Shown: positions 54,201 to 61,793, counted from the first letter of the stretch. The stretch: 64,000 nucleotides of DNA from Fen-1258 sp947085815 (GCA_947085815.1 CAMTXU010000008.1:1-64000); one strand, 5' to 3'. Numbers and translations are program-made. The notes: generated by a model from the sequence alone, not told the origin.

Positions 54201-54521
54201 GCTGAAGCAACCTCGGCAAAACTTGAAGAGCTGCAATTAAAATTCAATCGTCCTTCAACAAGACCAAGTGCAGAAGAAAATCCGCCTGCTCATGTTACGT
54301 TAAATGATAGAGTAAGTAATATGGCTTCTACACATTTTAGGTCAACATCAAACTTGACACGGAATGAAATTCGTTCTTACGATATCCTAATGGAAGAATT
54401 TCCACCTGTATTGGAACAGCTTAAAAAGATTTTCAACGAAGATATTAAAGGCATTGAAACCGAGTTAGATAAAATTAATGCACCATGGACACCGGGAAGA
54501 ATACCGGAATTGAAGAAATAG
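51222..54521 (+). CDS. Large exported VPS10/BNR-repeat protein
   Basis: A 1099-residue exported protein with a signal peptide (LLLIFSIAISSITAQ). Residues about 45-760 form a sortilin/VPS10-like propeller with many Asp-box (BNR) repeats such as GVYKSIDGGKSFKN, GLYKSVDGGKTWKK and AVYKSYDGGETWDK. The C-terminal 330 residues contain a strand-rich module (TFTYYIKDVPKSL) and a helical end. Bacteroidota genes of this kind are often labelled glycosyl hydrolase, but no sialidase or xyloglucanase active site is identifiable, so an enzymatic role is unproved. It follows the tricorn-like gene behind a terminator, so it is a separate transcript within the peptidase-rich region. Confidence 0.82.
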   Translation: MKFLRLLLIFSIAISSITAQKKEKNTDTTDVKKELFDAGTFSGLKWRSIGPAVMSGRISDFAVNPKNHSEYYVAVSSGHVWKTVNAGTTYEPIFDNYSYSIGCLTLDPNNSHVIWVGTGENNHQRALGYGDGVYKSIDGGKSFKNMGLKESRQIGKIVVDPRNSNIVFVAAEGSVWGSGGERGLYKSVDGGKTWKKTLNISENTGVNNLVYDPRDPNVMYATSEQRRRHVHTKIGGGPESAVYKSYDGGETWDKIMSGLPTVEIGGMGIDISPVNPDVLYIILEAADGQSGFYRSINRGATWDKMSSHAESGQYYNEIFCDPKDVDKVYSVETISHVTTDAGKTWTPLGNNARHVDDHAIWIDPTDTQHFLIGGDGGVYESFDGGKTYDFKENLPITQFYRVAVDNTFPFYNVYGGTQDNNSLGGPSRSTRAGVYNSDWFVTNGGDGFWSAIDPEDPNIVYAESQYGGMVRYDKASGEAISIRPEPRKGELTYKWNWNAPLFISPHKNTRIYTAANKVFRSEDRGDSWDVISEDLTAQLDRNKWPVMGKYWSTDAVAKDKSTSLYGEIVSMTESPLKENLLYVGTDDGLIQISEDAKTWRKVSEFPGVPANTYVSDICASKFDENVVFASFDNILRDDFKPYLLKSIDKGKTWKSIAGNLPNNETVHSIEQDFVNPNLLFVGTEFSFYFTIDGGEKWFALKSGLPRIPVRDIAIQKRESDLVIATFGRGFYIIDDYSPLRTSGKELFEKDAAIFPIKNALMYISSGRDAESGSTRYMAANPDFGATFTYYIKDVPKSLKSIRKEKEKALFKDGKPIPQPTDEELRLEQNEVSPYLVFTITDESENVVRKLTKSASKGIQRLTWDLRYQAFAPVTLQGNKFTPVQSDPGERGGRGDRGGTLAMPGTYKVSIAMTTKDGVKELVAPTAFECEVLRNTTLPAKDRGELVAFQKKATKLAQTVQASQRFLNELITRVEHLKQAIANSTNSSWGLMKKAEATSAKLEELQLKFNRPSTRPSAEENPPAHVTLNDRVSNMASTHFRSTSNLTRNEIRSYDILMEEFPPVLEQLKKIFNEDIKGIETELDKINAPWTPGRIPELKK

Positions 54522-54549
54522 TATTGAGTAATTAGTATAAAGTATATGG

Positions 54550-54579
54550 AAAGGGTGGGCTATTATGTCCGCCCTTTTT
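54550..54579 (+). terminator. Terminator after VPS10/BNR gene
   Basis: AAAGGGTGGG pairs with CCGCCCTTT (one G-T pair) around an AT-rich loop, ending in TTTTT, 29 bases after the stop codon. Confidence 0.8.
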
Positions 54580-54907
54580 AAAAGATTATACTATAAATTC
54601 TTTCCAGTTCATCTTTCAATTCATCCAAATTCACAAAACGGGCTTTTCTTATATATTCTTTTCCGTCAAAGAAAAATATAATTGTCGGTACTGAAAAAAT
54701 GCTCCTCTGAGCAGCAAGCTCTTTTGCTATGCTGCAATCTATATAAGCAAAATTTATGAGAGGAAAGTCTTGATTCAACATCTCAATTAACTTGGGTTTA
54801 AGCACTTTACATACATTGCAATCCGGTGTGCTGAAATAAATTGCCGCGGCTTTATTGGATGAAACGAAAGAATTGAAATCTTCGGGTGTGAAAAGGTCAG
54901 TCTGCAT
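54578..54907 (-). CDS. Thioredoxin-like protein
   Basis: A 109-residue thioredoxin-fold protein with active site CNVC (Cys30, Cys33) in FSTPDCNVCKVLKPKL and the cis-Pro region FSVPTIIFFFDG. It has no signal peptide, so it probably works in the cytoplasm. The CNVC pair differs from the usual CGPC, pointing to a specialised thioredoxin-like thiol reductase. Its start lies 11 bases inside the preceding lipoprotein gene, so the two are co-translated. Confidence 0.85.
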   Translation of the reverse strand: MQTDLFTPEDFNSFVSSNKAAAIYFSTPDCNVCKVLKPKLIEMLNQDFPLINFAYIDCSIAKELAAQRSIFSVPTIIFFFDGKEYIRKARFVNLDELKDELERIYSIIF

Positions 54908-55427
54908 TTATCATCGTAGGAATTTCAGAAATGGCTAAACATTCTCCGCCGAGAAGAATCGATTTTCCCAGATTAAATTGTGAATTTTTTCCATCGAGGG
55001 AATCAGTTTCCGCGAACCTTGAACAATCATCTATTCTTGAAATTATTGCTGCGATAAAAACGGAGTTCGATTTTGTACGGCGATATGAATCAACAATTTC
55101 CGGACTGCATTTTAATTCCGCAAAACACCTTTTGGAACTATTCAAGTTCACTTCCGCTCTTAGAAAATACCGCCCTCCTTTTTCGGTAATGCCAATAAGA
55201 GTGGAATCAAGAACAACCGGGCGGTTGAGAATCTGTTCGGAATTTATATTGAATAATTCGGTGTTATATTTTTGCAAAAGGAGAGTGGCGGTTTTCTGTT
55301 TTGCAGAATTAAGCCGGTCGTTCGTGGTGTAATCATTCTTACTTGTGCAGTTGGATAATGAGAGAAGAGAAATTGCTACATAACCGAGCACCAAAACATT
55401 TGGCAATATTTTGCTAAATAATCTCAC
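54897..55427 (-). CDS. Small lipoprotein of unknown function
   Basis: A 176-residue exported protein with a hydrophobic signal ending in LLSLSNC, a likely lipoprotein Cys near residue 27. The mature part holds four further cysteines (CFAELKC, DDCSRF, GGECLA), which could form disulfides. It overlaps the thioredoxin-like gene by 11 bases. The family is not recognised. Because the thioredoxin-like protein lacks a signal, the link may be co-regulation rather than direct thiol exchange. Confidence 0.6.
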   Translation of the reverse strand: MRLFSKILPNVLVLGYVAISLLSLSNCTSKNDYTTNDRLNSAKQKTATLLLQKYNTELFNINSEQILNRPVVLDSTLIGITEKGGRYFLRAEVNLNSSKRCFAELKCSPEIVDSYRRTKSNSVFIAAIISRIDDCSRFAETDSLDGKNSQFNLGKSILLGGECLAISEIPTMINAD

Positions 55428-55438
55428 TAAATATTAAA

Positions 55439-55633
55439 TCAGAGCTTTCCTTTTTTATCGAATTCTTCTCTGCTTACAATTCGTTTTTCGCAGATCCTAA
55501 ACTCATGAATGTCAAAATACTTCTTCAAACCATTAGCATATTTTTCAATATTCGGGATACGAACATAACCATCTTTAAATTCACCGGTTTTCCGGTTCTT
55601 AAATTTGATGTTTACTAAAATTTCCTCCGGCAT
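55439..55633 (-). CDS. Small conserved-looking protein, unknown
   Basis: A 64-residue basic protein starting MPEEILVNIKFKNRKTGEFK. ATG 55633 has AAGGAA six bases upstream, better than the longer frame starting at 55690. Its strand pattern (ILVNIKFKN, GYVRIPNIEKY) suggests a small beta-rich domain. It ends 11 bases before the lipoprotein gene, so it leads a three-gene operon with the lipoprotein and thioredoxin-like genes. The family is not recognised. Confidence 0.55.
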   Translation of the reverse strand: MPEEILVNIKFKNRKTGEFKDGYVRIPNIEKYANGLKKYFDIHEFRICEKRIVSREEFDKKGKL

Positions 55634-55731
55634 GAATAGTTCCTTGAATTTTTGACATGCAAAAATAGTTCTGAATTTTGGATTTTTCAAATGGCGGGAA
55701 GAACTAAAATTTATTGAGGCTGCATTCTAAA

Positions 55732-56160
55732 TTAAGATGAGTGGTCAGCTACGATCACCCATTTACTATTCATTTTTTTCCAAAGCAAAGTAAAATGGCC
55801 GCCTGTTTTATCTTTTCGATCAAGATCCCACCTCCCAATCATGAAAGCAGTGTATTCATTCGTCAATTCAAGTGAAATGACTTTAAATGTTAATATGCCC
55901 ATAGTTTCTTTGGTAGGATATCCTTTCTTGTACGCTTCAAATGTCGCTGCCCAGCCATATTTGATTCCGCTCTTTCCTATAAAGCGGGTTGAATCCGATT
56001 TCCAGTAACCTTCCATATAACCGGTTAGATCGCCATTGTTCCAACAAATGCGCTGATCTTCAAGTACTTTAAGAATTTCTGATTTGTCTTTATCTGAAAT
56101 TGTCTGTGCGCTAATTACAGTAGCCGTAAAGAAAATAATTAGTAGAATAAAATATTTCAT
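55732..56160 (-). CDS. Exported SnoaL/DUF4440-like protein
   Basis: A 142-residue exported protein: signal peptide (LLIIFFTATVISAQ), then a cone-shaped NTF2-like fold (ILKVLEDQRICWNNGDLTGY, FIGKSGIKYGW, GHFTLLWKKMNSKWVIVADH), as in DUF4440/SnoaL-like proteins. These bind small ligands or isomerise substrates; no catalytic residue set can be named. The start overlaps the end of the AlaX-like gene (ATGA), so the two are translated together. Confidence 0.75.
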   Translation of the reverse strand: MKYFILLIIFFTATVISAQTISDKDKSEILKVLEDQRICWNNGDLTGYMEGYWKSDSTRFIGKSGIKYGWAATFEAYKKGYPTKETMGILTFKVISLELTNEYTAFMIGRWDLDRKDKTGGHFTLLWKKMNSKWVIVADHSS

Positions 56161-56615
56161 TTTGCCTCTGAAATTTTGAAACGAATTCTCAGAACATTAT
56201 TCTCGAACCCGGTTGAGATGATCTTGAACGATCCAATCTCTTTTGTTGAATTCAAATGGGGTCCGCTGCATAAGCATTTATCGTAATCACCAATGCGTAT
56301 TACACGTAAAGTTTCTCCGGCTTCATTGGGAAGGCGTGAAAGATTAAATATTTTTTCCGCTTCTTCGCGTCCAATGAATTCTTCTTTAACAGGCAAATCC
56401 TCCGCAATAAGTGAATTGATTTTCTCTTCAATCATTTTTATTTCTACCTGAGTTATATCACGGTCGAAATGATAATCGCATTTAGATTTTTTCTTTTCTA
56501 TATGCGCACTGAACGATCTCCCGCGTCCAAACATTTTTTCCATAGTTCCGTTAAGAAGATGCTCGGCTGTGTGCATAGGAGCGTAATACTCTTTTGGATT
56601 TTCATTGTAATTCAT
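56157..56615 (-). CDS. AlaX-type alanyl-tRNA editing protein
   Basis: A 152-residue stand-alone editing domain. The zinc site is complete: HTAEH (His15, His19) and CSGPH (Cys116, His120) followed by LNSTKEIG, the pattern of the AlaRS second additional (tRNA_SAD) domain. AlaX proteins hydrolyse Ser- or Gly-mischarged tRNA-Ala in the cytoplasm. It overlaps the downstream DUF4440-like gene by four bases. It is shorter than long AlaX-L forms, so it is a compact editor without a tRNA-binding tail. Confidence 0.85.
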   Translation of the reverse strand: MNYNENPKEYYAPMHTAEHLLNGTMEKMFGRGRSFSAHIEKKKSKCDYHFDRDITQVEIKMIEEKINSLIAEDLPVKEEFIGREEAEKIFNLSRLPNEAGETLRVIRIGDYDKCLCSGPHLNSTKEIGSFKIISTGFENNVLRIRFKISEAK

Positions 56616-56701
56616 TACTGTTGCTCGATTCTAGTTACTTGATAATAGTCTTGTTCATGATCAAATGTTTTTCCGATTCACTAATCTCAACAACCAATCA
56701 C

Positions 56702-57682
56702 TCACCACGCATAAGCTTCGGGTGCTTGATTACCCGGTCCGGGCCAAATCTCATCAAGTTTCATCAATGTTTCATCGCTTAATTTAACATCCAGAGCTTT
56801 AACGTTTTGTTCAAGCTGTTCAACTGTACGCGGTCCAACAATTGGTGACGTTACAACCGGATTGTTGAGCACCCAAGCGAGAGCTACGTCTGCCGGTTTC
56901 TGATTTATCTCTTTACATAAATTTTCATAAGCTTCAATTTGTGGAAGAAGTTTTTCAACAGATTTTTGCAACGGCTCTCGTGTTCTTCTTCCTTCCTTTG
57001 CTTTTTCAAGAACGCCACATAAAATTCCACCACCAAGCGGACTCCAAGGAATTAAACCGATTCCAAAATTTTTACACGCCGGTATAACCTCGAGTTCGAT
57101 TTGACGATTTCGCAGACTGTAAATACTCTGTTCGGAAACAATTCCGAGAATATTTCTTTGCTCAGCTTTGTAATTAGCTTCAGCAAGGTTCCACGCAGCA
57201 AAATTACTACTGCCTACATAAATAATTTTCCCCTCTTTAATCAGTTGCTCCATTGCTTGATAGATCTCCTCCCACGATGTGTTGCGGTCTATGTGATGCA
57301 TTTGATAAAGATCAATGTGATCGGTTTGCATTCTTTTCAAACTTTCTTCACATGCTTTACGAATATGGTACGCGGAAAGTTTTGATTCATTAGGCGCTTT
57401 GCCCATACTGCCGTAAACTTTTGTAGCAAGAACAATTTTATCGCGGCGGGTCTTATCTTCCTTAAACCAGTTCCCTAAAATTTTTTCTGTGTTTCCTACA
57501 CCACCAGCATCCCACATTGCGCCATATACATTTGCGGTATCAAAAAAATTAACGCCCAGTTCAACAGCACGGTTCATTATAGTAAAACTATCCGCTTCGT
57601 TCGCGTATGGCCCAAAGTTCATCGTGCCCAAACAGAGTTCACTAACTTTAAGACCGGTTCTCCCCAAAAATTTATATTCCAT
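56702..57682 (-). CDS. Aldo/keto reductase (second copy)
   Basis: A 326-residue NADPH-dependent aldo/keto reductase with catalytic Asp48 and Tyr53 in FFDTANVYG, Lys88 in LATKVYG and His129 in LYQMHHID. The C-terminus (VTSPIVGPRTVEQLEQNVKA) matches the voltage-channel-beta/YhdN-like branch. It differs from the 24861-25739 enzyme, so the two are not recent copies. The substrate is unknown. GGAG lies just before the ATG. Confidence 0.88.
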   Translation of the reverse strand: MEYKFLGRTGLKVSELCLGTMNFGPYANEADSFTIMNRAVELGVNFFDTANVYGAMWDAGGVGNTEKILGNWFKEDKTRRDKIVLATKVYGSMGKAPNESKLSAYHIRKACEESLKRMQTDHIDLYQMHHIDRNTSWEEIYQAMEQLIKEGKIIYVGSSNFAAWNLAEANYKAEQRNILGIVSEQSIYSLRNRQIELEVIPACKNFGIGLIPWSPLGGGILCGVLEKAKEGRRTREPLQKSVEKLLPQIEAYENLCKEINQKPADVALAWVLNNPVVTSPIVGPRTVEQLEQNVKALDVKLSDETLMKLDEIWPGPGNQAPEAYAW

Positions 57683-57806
57683 AGCACTCTCCTTAATTTA
57701 ATCCTGGATGTAACTTAAAAAAGAAAATTATGAATTGTAAAACAGGGATGCCTTTCTGCGCTCGCCAACGGTTAAACTGCTCAAATAAAATCACACATAT
57801 TCAAGT

Positions 57807-57848
57807 AGAAAAAAGAGGATGTAAAAATTTAGATTCCGGTTACATCCC
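57807..57848 (-). terminator. Terminator downstream of small exported gene
   Basis: GGATGTAA pairs with TTACATCC (57817-57848). On the minus strand the stem is followed by a TCTTTTTTC tract, about 75 bases after the stop at 57922. Confidence 0.6.
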
Positions 57849-57921
57849 CCTTTAAACACAAATCCAACTCGACTAAATCAGCATCAAAATAATTCAAAGT
57901 AACTATTAGTGCTCTTCACTT

Positions 57922-58299
57922 CTATTTGGCACAAAACCATTCCCAGCATTCTTCAACAAGAGGTTTTTTAGATATGGTAACACACACAATGCATTGATCT
58001 TTCTTACCGGGGCTTTTGATAATTTTGGGCTTAATCTGGCTCCCTTCACTTGAAGTAACAATTAACTTATCAACTTTGCCATCTTTCAATTTCACGCAAT
58101 ACATGGTTCCGTTATCACTTTTAAATATTGTGTGAAGCCCACTCTTAAGATTCTTATCCGCTGTCAGTTTAGCAAGCCCTTCTTTTAATTCCTTTCCTGC
58201 ATTGGTCTGATTCATTGATGATTGAGCGTTGAGATTGGCGATGTAACATGTTGCAAGGAAGAAGCACGTAATCATAAAAAAAATAAATCCCTTTTTCAT
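57922..58299 (-). CDS. Small exported Cys-containing protein, unknown
   Basis: A 125-residue exported protein: a long hydrophobic signal (FIFFMITCFFLATCYIANLN) then a helical stretch (AGKELKEGLAKLTADKNLKS) and a C-terminal part with four cysteines (MYCV, QCIVC, ECWEWFC). The terminal CWEWFC pair could form a disulfide or bind metal. No family is recognised. AAGGAGG lies close upstream of the ATG, a strong ribosome site, so the gene is probably well expressed. Confidence 0.6.
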   Translation of the reverse strand: MKKGFIFFMITCFFLATCYIANLNAQSSMNQTNAGKELKEGLAKLTADKNLKSGLHTIFKSDNGTMYCVKLKDGKVDKLIVTSSEGSQIKPKIIKSPGKKDQCIVCVTISKKPLVEECWEWFCAK

Positions 58300-58473
58300 A
58301 GCATACCTCCTTCAAAATTATGAGAACGACGGCGATAAATTTTATAATTATCCTTGAATACATATGAAATGTACTGATCATAAAAAAGAATATCAATATT
58401 GCCCAAATATTAAATAATTTCATTTGATTTTCTAACCTTCTGCTCTTAGTTTCGGATTAGCCAATTATTAATT

Positions 58474-58546
58474 GGGGCTATAGCTCAACTGGGAGAGCGC
58501 CTCGTTCGCAACGAGGAGGCTGGCGGTTCGAGCCCGCTTAGCTCCA
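58474..58546 (+). tRNA. tRNA-Ala (anticodon CGC)
   Basis: Cloverleaf with acceptor GGGGCTA/TAGCTCC, D arm GCTCAACTGGGAGAGC, anticodon stem CCTCG/CGAGG with loop TTCGCAA (CGC), and T arm GCGG-TTCGAGC-CCGC. It reads GCG. CCA is not encoded. Confidence 0.95.
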
Positions 58547-58595
58547 CATATTTTCTTTTTTATAGCTAACACTTTCAACTGTATAGGAGAAAAGT

Positions 58596-59003
58596 ATGGA
58601 TAATATTGATAATCTAAATCTTGATACTAGTACAACAGACATTAATCCACCTTCTATGTTTCAATTCCAATTCGAAAAAATGACAAACGATATGCGATTT
58701 GTGGGAATGTTTGCAATTATTTACGGCGCATTAACATGCCTATCCATTATCGGCGCATTAATTGGCGTTCCCATTATTTTTGTAGGTTTACGTATGAGGG
58801 AAGCCGCCGATCAATTTTCTACTTTTAGAATTACTAATAATGCCGCTTCAATGAGAGCCGGTTTTGAACTTCAAGGGAGATTCTTTCACATCCTAAAAGT
58901 CCTTATTATTGTTCAGATTGTATTTATTGTTCTAATGATTATCTTTTTTGTCATGTTCATTTCATTCTTTATGAGCACCTTAATGCAGTATTCAGCGTCA
59001 TAA
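58596..59003 (+). CDS. DUF5362-like small membrane protein
   Basis: A 135-residue membrane protein with about three hydrophobic segments (VGMFAIIYGALTCLSIIGAL, then LIGVPIIFVGL; IVQIVFIVLMIIFFVMFISF). The GALTCLSIIGALIGVPIIFVG stretch, trimmed here, is the mark of the DUF5362 family. No function is known. TAGGAGAAAAG precedes the ATG. It is encoded 14 bases ahead of a CDF-like transporter gene and is likely co-transcribed with it. Confidence 0.7.
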   Translation: MDNIDNLNLDTSTTDINPPSMFQFQFEKMTNDMRFVGMFAIIYGALTCLSIIGALIGVPIIFVGLRMREAADQFSTFRITNNAASMRAGFELQGRFFHILKVLIIVQIVFIVLMIIFFVMFISFFMSTLMQYSAS

Positions 59004-59017
59004 TAAAATGGATTTCT

Positions 59018-59674
59018 ATGATACATAAAAACAGAATGAGTGAAGAAAAAACAAACTTGTATAGATTGGCAAAGACTCTTGCGCTCATCACTGTTTTCTA
59101 TAACATTATAGAAGGATTAGCCTCCGTTTACTTTGGTGTTAAAGATGAGACTCTTTCGCTCTTTGGATTCGGAATCGATTCCTTCGTAGAGGTAATTTCA
59201 GGTATTGGTATTTGGCATATGCTTGCAAGAATAAAAGTCAGCGGCGAAGCGAGAGATGAGTTTGAGAAGCGAGCTTTGAAAATTACCGGAGCTGCTTTTT
59301 ACATTTTAGTGGCTGGATTAATTATTTCTGCCATCTATAATACATTTACATATCATGAGCCGGAAACCACTTTAGGCGGCATAGTTATCTCTCTCGTCTC
59401 AATTATGTCTATGAGTTTATTAATCCATTACAAATTAAAAGTTGGCCGTTCTCTCGATTCACAAGCGATAATAGCCGACGCAAATTGTACCAAGACTTGC
59501 TTATATCTTTCAATTATTCTCTTCATCTCAAGTGTTGGTTATGAATTGTCCGGCGTTGGTGGATTTGATACTCTCGGCGCTTTATTAATTGCTTATTTTT
59601 CTTTCAAGGAAGGAAGAGAAGCTTTTGAGAAGGCTAGAACAGGTAAAAATTGTGGATGTGATATAATTCATTAA
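59018..59674 (+). CDS. Cation-diffusion-facilitator-like transporter
   Basis: A 218-residue protein with five to six membrane segments. It resembles CDF transporters: GFGIDSFVEVISG in segment 2 and DSQAIIADANCTKTC in segment 5. The metal-site pattern differs from canonical zinc CDFs: segment 2 keeps the Asp (FGIDSF), but segment 5 has ADANCTKTC in place of HxxxD, with two Cys. The cytoplasmic C-terminal domain is absent; a short tail has CGCD. This short, Cys-bearing variant may move another ion or act as a sensor. Whether ATG 59018 or 59036 is used is unclear. Confidence 0.72.
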   Translation: MIHKNRMSEEKTNLYRLAKTLALITVFYNIIEGLASVYFGVKDETLSLFGFGIDSFVEVISGIGIWHMLARIKVSGEARDEFEKRALKITGAAFYILVAGLIISAIYNTFTYHEPETTLGGIVISLVSIMSMSLLIHYKLKVGRSLDSQAIIADANCTKTCLYLSIILFISSVGYELSGVGGFDTLGALLIAYFSFKEGREAFEKARTGKNCGCDIIH

Positions 59675-59731
59675 AACGGTAGCACAGATTTCAAATCTGC
59701 CCGTCCGGCAGGCGAGTCTGTGCTACCGTTT
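59674..59731. repeat. Dispersed inverted repeat / bidirectional terminator
   Basis: 15-base arms (AAACGGTAGCACAGA and its exact complement) enclose a GC-rich core with CTGCC...GGCAGG-like symmetry. It sits between two converging genes and ends in T-rich DNA on both strands, so it can terminate both. Its core matches the palindrome inside the MEMO gene (25872-25891), marking it as a dispersed repeat family. Confidence 0.8.
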
Positions 59732-59735
59732 ATGC

Positions 59736-60449
59736 TTAATCAAAGACTTTTTCTAATTCTTGATATTTAGAGTGCACCACCTCGACGGCTTTTGTAATCT
59801 TTTCTTTGTCGTCGTCATTAAGAACCAAACCAAATAGATCCTGAACCGCGTTATCTAGTTCAACCTTTGCCTTATCAAATGCTTCTTGTCTTGCTTTCAA
59901 TTTTTCCGGAAGCTTAGAAACGAAGACGCTTTCGTTTCTGGCTTTCAACATCGTAACAGCTCTTTTTAATTTTTCATAATCATAATTCGGGAGAAAATGA
60001 TGATAGATCATATACAGTTCTTGATGGAAATTATCTATCTCTTTTGACAACGGCTTTACAATTCTTACAAGAGCCTCATACTGTGAATGAAGTTTTTCCG
60101 CGGCATTCAGCAATCCTTCAGAATCATTTTTTCCGGCAGTGCTTTTATACGAATCAACAAATTCACCAAGCTTCTTTACCCCATTATCCCATTTAGCTTT
60201 TTTGTCACGCAATATTCCCGGTAATTCGGCTTTTTTAATTTTCTTGTATCCGCTTTCTACTTGAGCAACAAATGATTTCAACAATTTAATATCTTTCTCA
60301 GGCCAAGCGGTATGCCATATCTGATAAATAACATCATGGAATTCGGTGAGTTCTTTAATTTCAGAATTTACTTCGCGATCTTTCTCTTGTTGTGCAAACA
60401 GAGGAAAGGTAAAAGTAAGTAATAGAACAAATACAAAATTCTTTCTCAT
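59736..60449 (-). CDS. Exported helical protein with internal duplication
   Basis: A 237-residue exported protein (signal peptide VLLLTFTFPLFAQ) built of two similar halves of about 100 residues. Half one begins FHDVIYQIWHTAWPEKD and ends LHSQYEALVRIV; half two begins FHQELYMIYHHFLPNYD and ends VHSKYQELEKVF. Each half looks like a four-helix unit with matching His residues (FHxxxYxIxH...P), which could bind a metal or heme. The fold resembles cytochrome c'-like bundles, but there is no CxxCH heme site. The function is unknown. It shares the downstream inverted repeat with the CDF-like gene. Confidence 0.7.
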   Translation of the reverse strand: MRKNFVFVLLLTFTFPLFAQQEKDREVNSEIKELTEFHDVIYQIWHTAWPEKDIKLLKSFVAQVESGYKKIKKAELPGILRDKKAKWDNGVKKLGEFVDSYKSTAGKNDSEGLLNAAEKLHSQYEALVRIVKPLSKEIDNFHQELYMIYHHFLPNYDYEKLKRAVTMLKARNESVFVSKLPEKLKARQEAFDKAKVELDNAVQDLFGLVLNDDDKEKITKAVEVVHSKYQELEKVFD

Positions 60450-60569
60450 TTTAATAGCCTCATATATTTGTTAGGGTTGTCTCTTTTACAAAGTAGAATG
60501 AACTTTTGTTCTCGTTACAAAAATATGATTTTTCCTGGAATTGGTGAAGAACCGGCGTTCCTGTTCAAA

Positions 60570-60602
60570 AATTAAAAACCGGAGTGATAATTAACGCTCC
60601 GG
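60570..60602 (-). terminator. Terminator of small minus-strand gene
   Basis: CCGGAG/CTCCGG stem (60579-60602) around a 12-base loop; on the minus strand it is followed by TTTTTAATTTTT, 28 bases after the stop at 60630. Confidence 0.75.
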
Positions 60603-60629
60603 CTGCTTTTCTATTAGGAGTTGATCTAT

Positions 60630-60881
60630 TTAATTTCGTGGTTGATAAACTATTTTGCGGATAGTGTCGAATTGGAGATAGGGATATTCTTCCCTTAGAG
60701 CCTCAATAGCATTACTTGCGGTAATCTTCTTTGCTCTAAGGTCTTTGAATTTTTTTCTGATCAAATAATCGCGTACCGACTTCTCGTCGATTAATCCTCT
60801 GCTGGTAAGGAGAGCGTAAACATCATCATTAATTAATTCAGCTATAGGATTGCGACTTTCAAAGCTATTTACCTCTTGCAT
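60630..60881 (-). CDS. Small soluble protein, unknown
   Basis: An 83-residue helical protein: ELINDDVYALLTSRGLIDEK, SVRDYLIRKKFKDLRAKKIT, then SNAIEALREEYPYLQFDTIR. It carries no signal or metal motif. The repeated helix pattern with a VRDYLIRKKFKDLR basic face could bind nucleic acid or a protein partner. GGAGG lies upstream of the ATG, and a clear terminator follows, so a real gene is likely. The family is not recognised. Confidence 0.6.
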   Translation of the reverse strand: MQEVNSFESRNPIAELINDDVYALLTSRGLIDEKSVRDYLIRKKFKDLRAKKITASNAIEALREEYPYLQFDTIRKIVYQPRN

Positions 60882-61154
60882 AATGCCTCCTGTTGATGAT
60901 TTTTATTATTTAATTGATCATGTGTATTAATTCTGGTCTCTATTTAAGGAAAGGGGTGGGGTTTGTAAACTGCACACCTGTGCTGTATTTCAAAAAAAAA
61001 GAGATAAAAAATGGGATTGACCTACATATCTATGCAGTAATTGTTCGAATCGGGTTACTGGATTTCACTGAATTCGAGATTCCAGATGTTGGATAACAAT
61101 AATTATTTTATACAATCTTTTCTCGTTTAGTATCGAGTATCCAGTAGCTAGTAT

Positions 61155-61793
61155 TTAGATAATTCCTTTTCGAATGGCTTTAGCAACAGCTTCGGATTGT
61201 GAATGGACGTGTAATTTACGATAGATATTTCTTATATGATGGCGTACCGTATCAACACTAATAAAAAGTCGATTGGCTATTTCCTGATAGTTATTACCGT
61301 TGGAGAGTGAGGTTAATACTTCAATTTCTCGTGATGATAAATTCGCATCATCTTCCGGTGCTCTTCCTTGATTCTGCCGGAAGACATTGATTACTTGACG
61401 GGCAATTAGTGAACTCATTGGAGCGCCCCCTTCCGAAGCATCCTTTATTGCATCAAGAAGTCTGCTGGGAGGAGTTTTCTTTACCAGAAATCCGCACGCA
61501 CCCGCACATAATGCTTTGAATACAGATTGACTATCTTCATAAACAGTAAGCATTAAAATGTTCAGCTCCGGCTTGATTTTTTTTGCCTTTGCAATCCCAT
61601 CAATTCCACTCATTCCCGGAAGTCCAATGTCCATCAATACAACATCAACATCCAACATTGAGAGTTTTGACAAAAAAGATTCACAATCGCCATAAGAGCC
61701 TACGCAACTATATCCGGCTGTACCGTTAATAAGAGCCGCCAATCCTTCTCGGATTGTATTGTTGTCTTCTATGATTGCTACTTTAATTATCAT
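61155..61793 (-). CDS. LuxR/NarL-type response regulator
   Basis: A 212-residue response regulator: receiver domain with acidic pair Glu9-Asp10, phospho-acceptor Asp55 in VVLMDIGLPG, switch Thr in LMLTVYED and Lys in FLVKKTPP, then a LuxR-type helix-turn-helix (SSREIEVLTSLSNGNNYQEI, RLFISVDTVRHHIRNIYRKL). It binds DNA once phosphorylated. It lies 64 bases downstream of the propeller sensor kinase gene on the same strand, so the two form a two-component system. Confidence 0.93.
   Translation of the reverse strand: MIIKVAIIEDNNTIREGLAALINGTAGYSCVGSYGDCESFLSKLSMLDVDVVLMDIGLPGMSGIDGIAKAKKIKPELNILMLTVYEDSQSVFKALCAGACGFLVKKTPPSRLLDAIKDASEGGAPMSSLIARQVINVFRQNQGRAPEDDANLSSREIEVLTSLSNGNNYQEIANRLFISVDTVRHHIRNIYRKLHVHSQSEAVAKAIRKGII

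Noticed and set aside
60914..61096. 60-codon plus-strand frame between the small gene and the response regulator
   Set aside because: No ribosome site, no family likeness and no neighbour in the same direction; probably chance.
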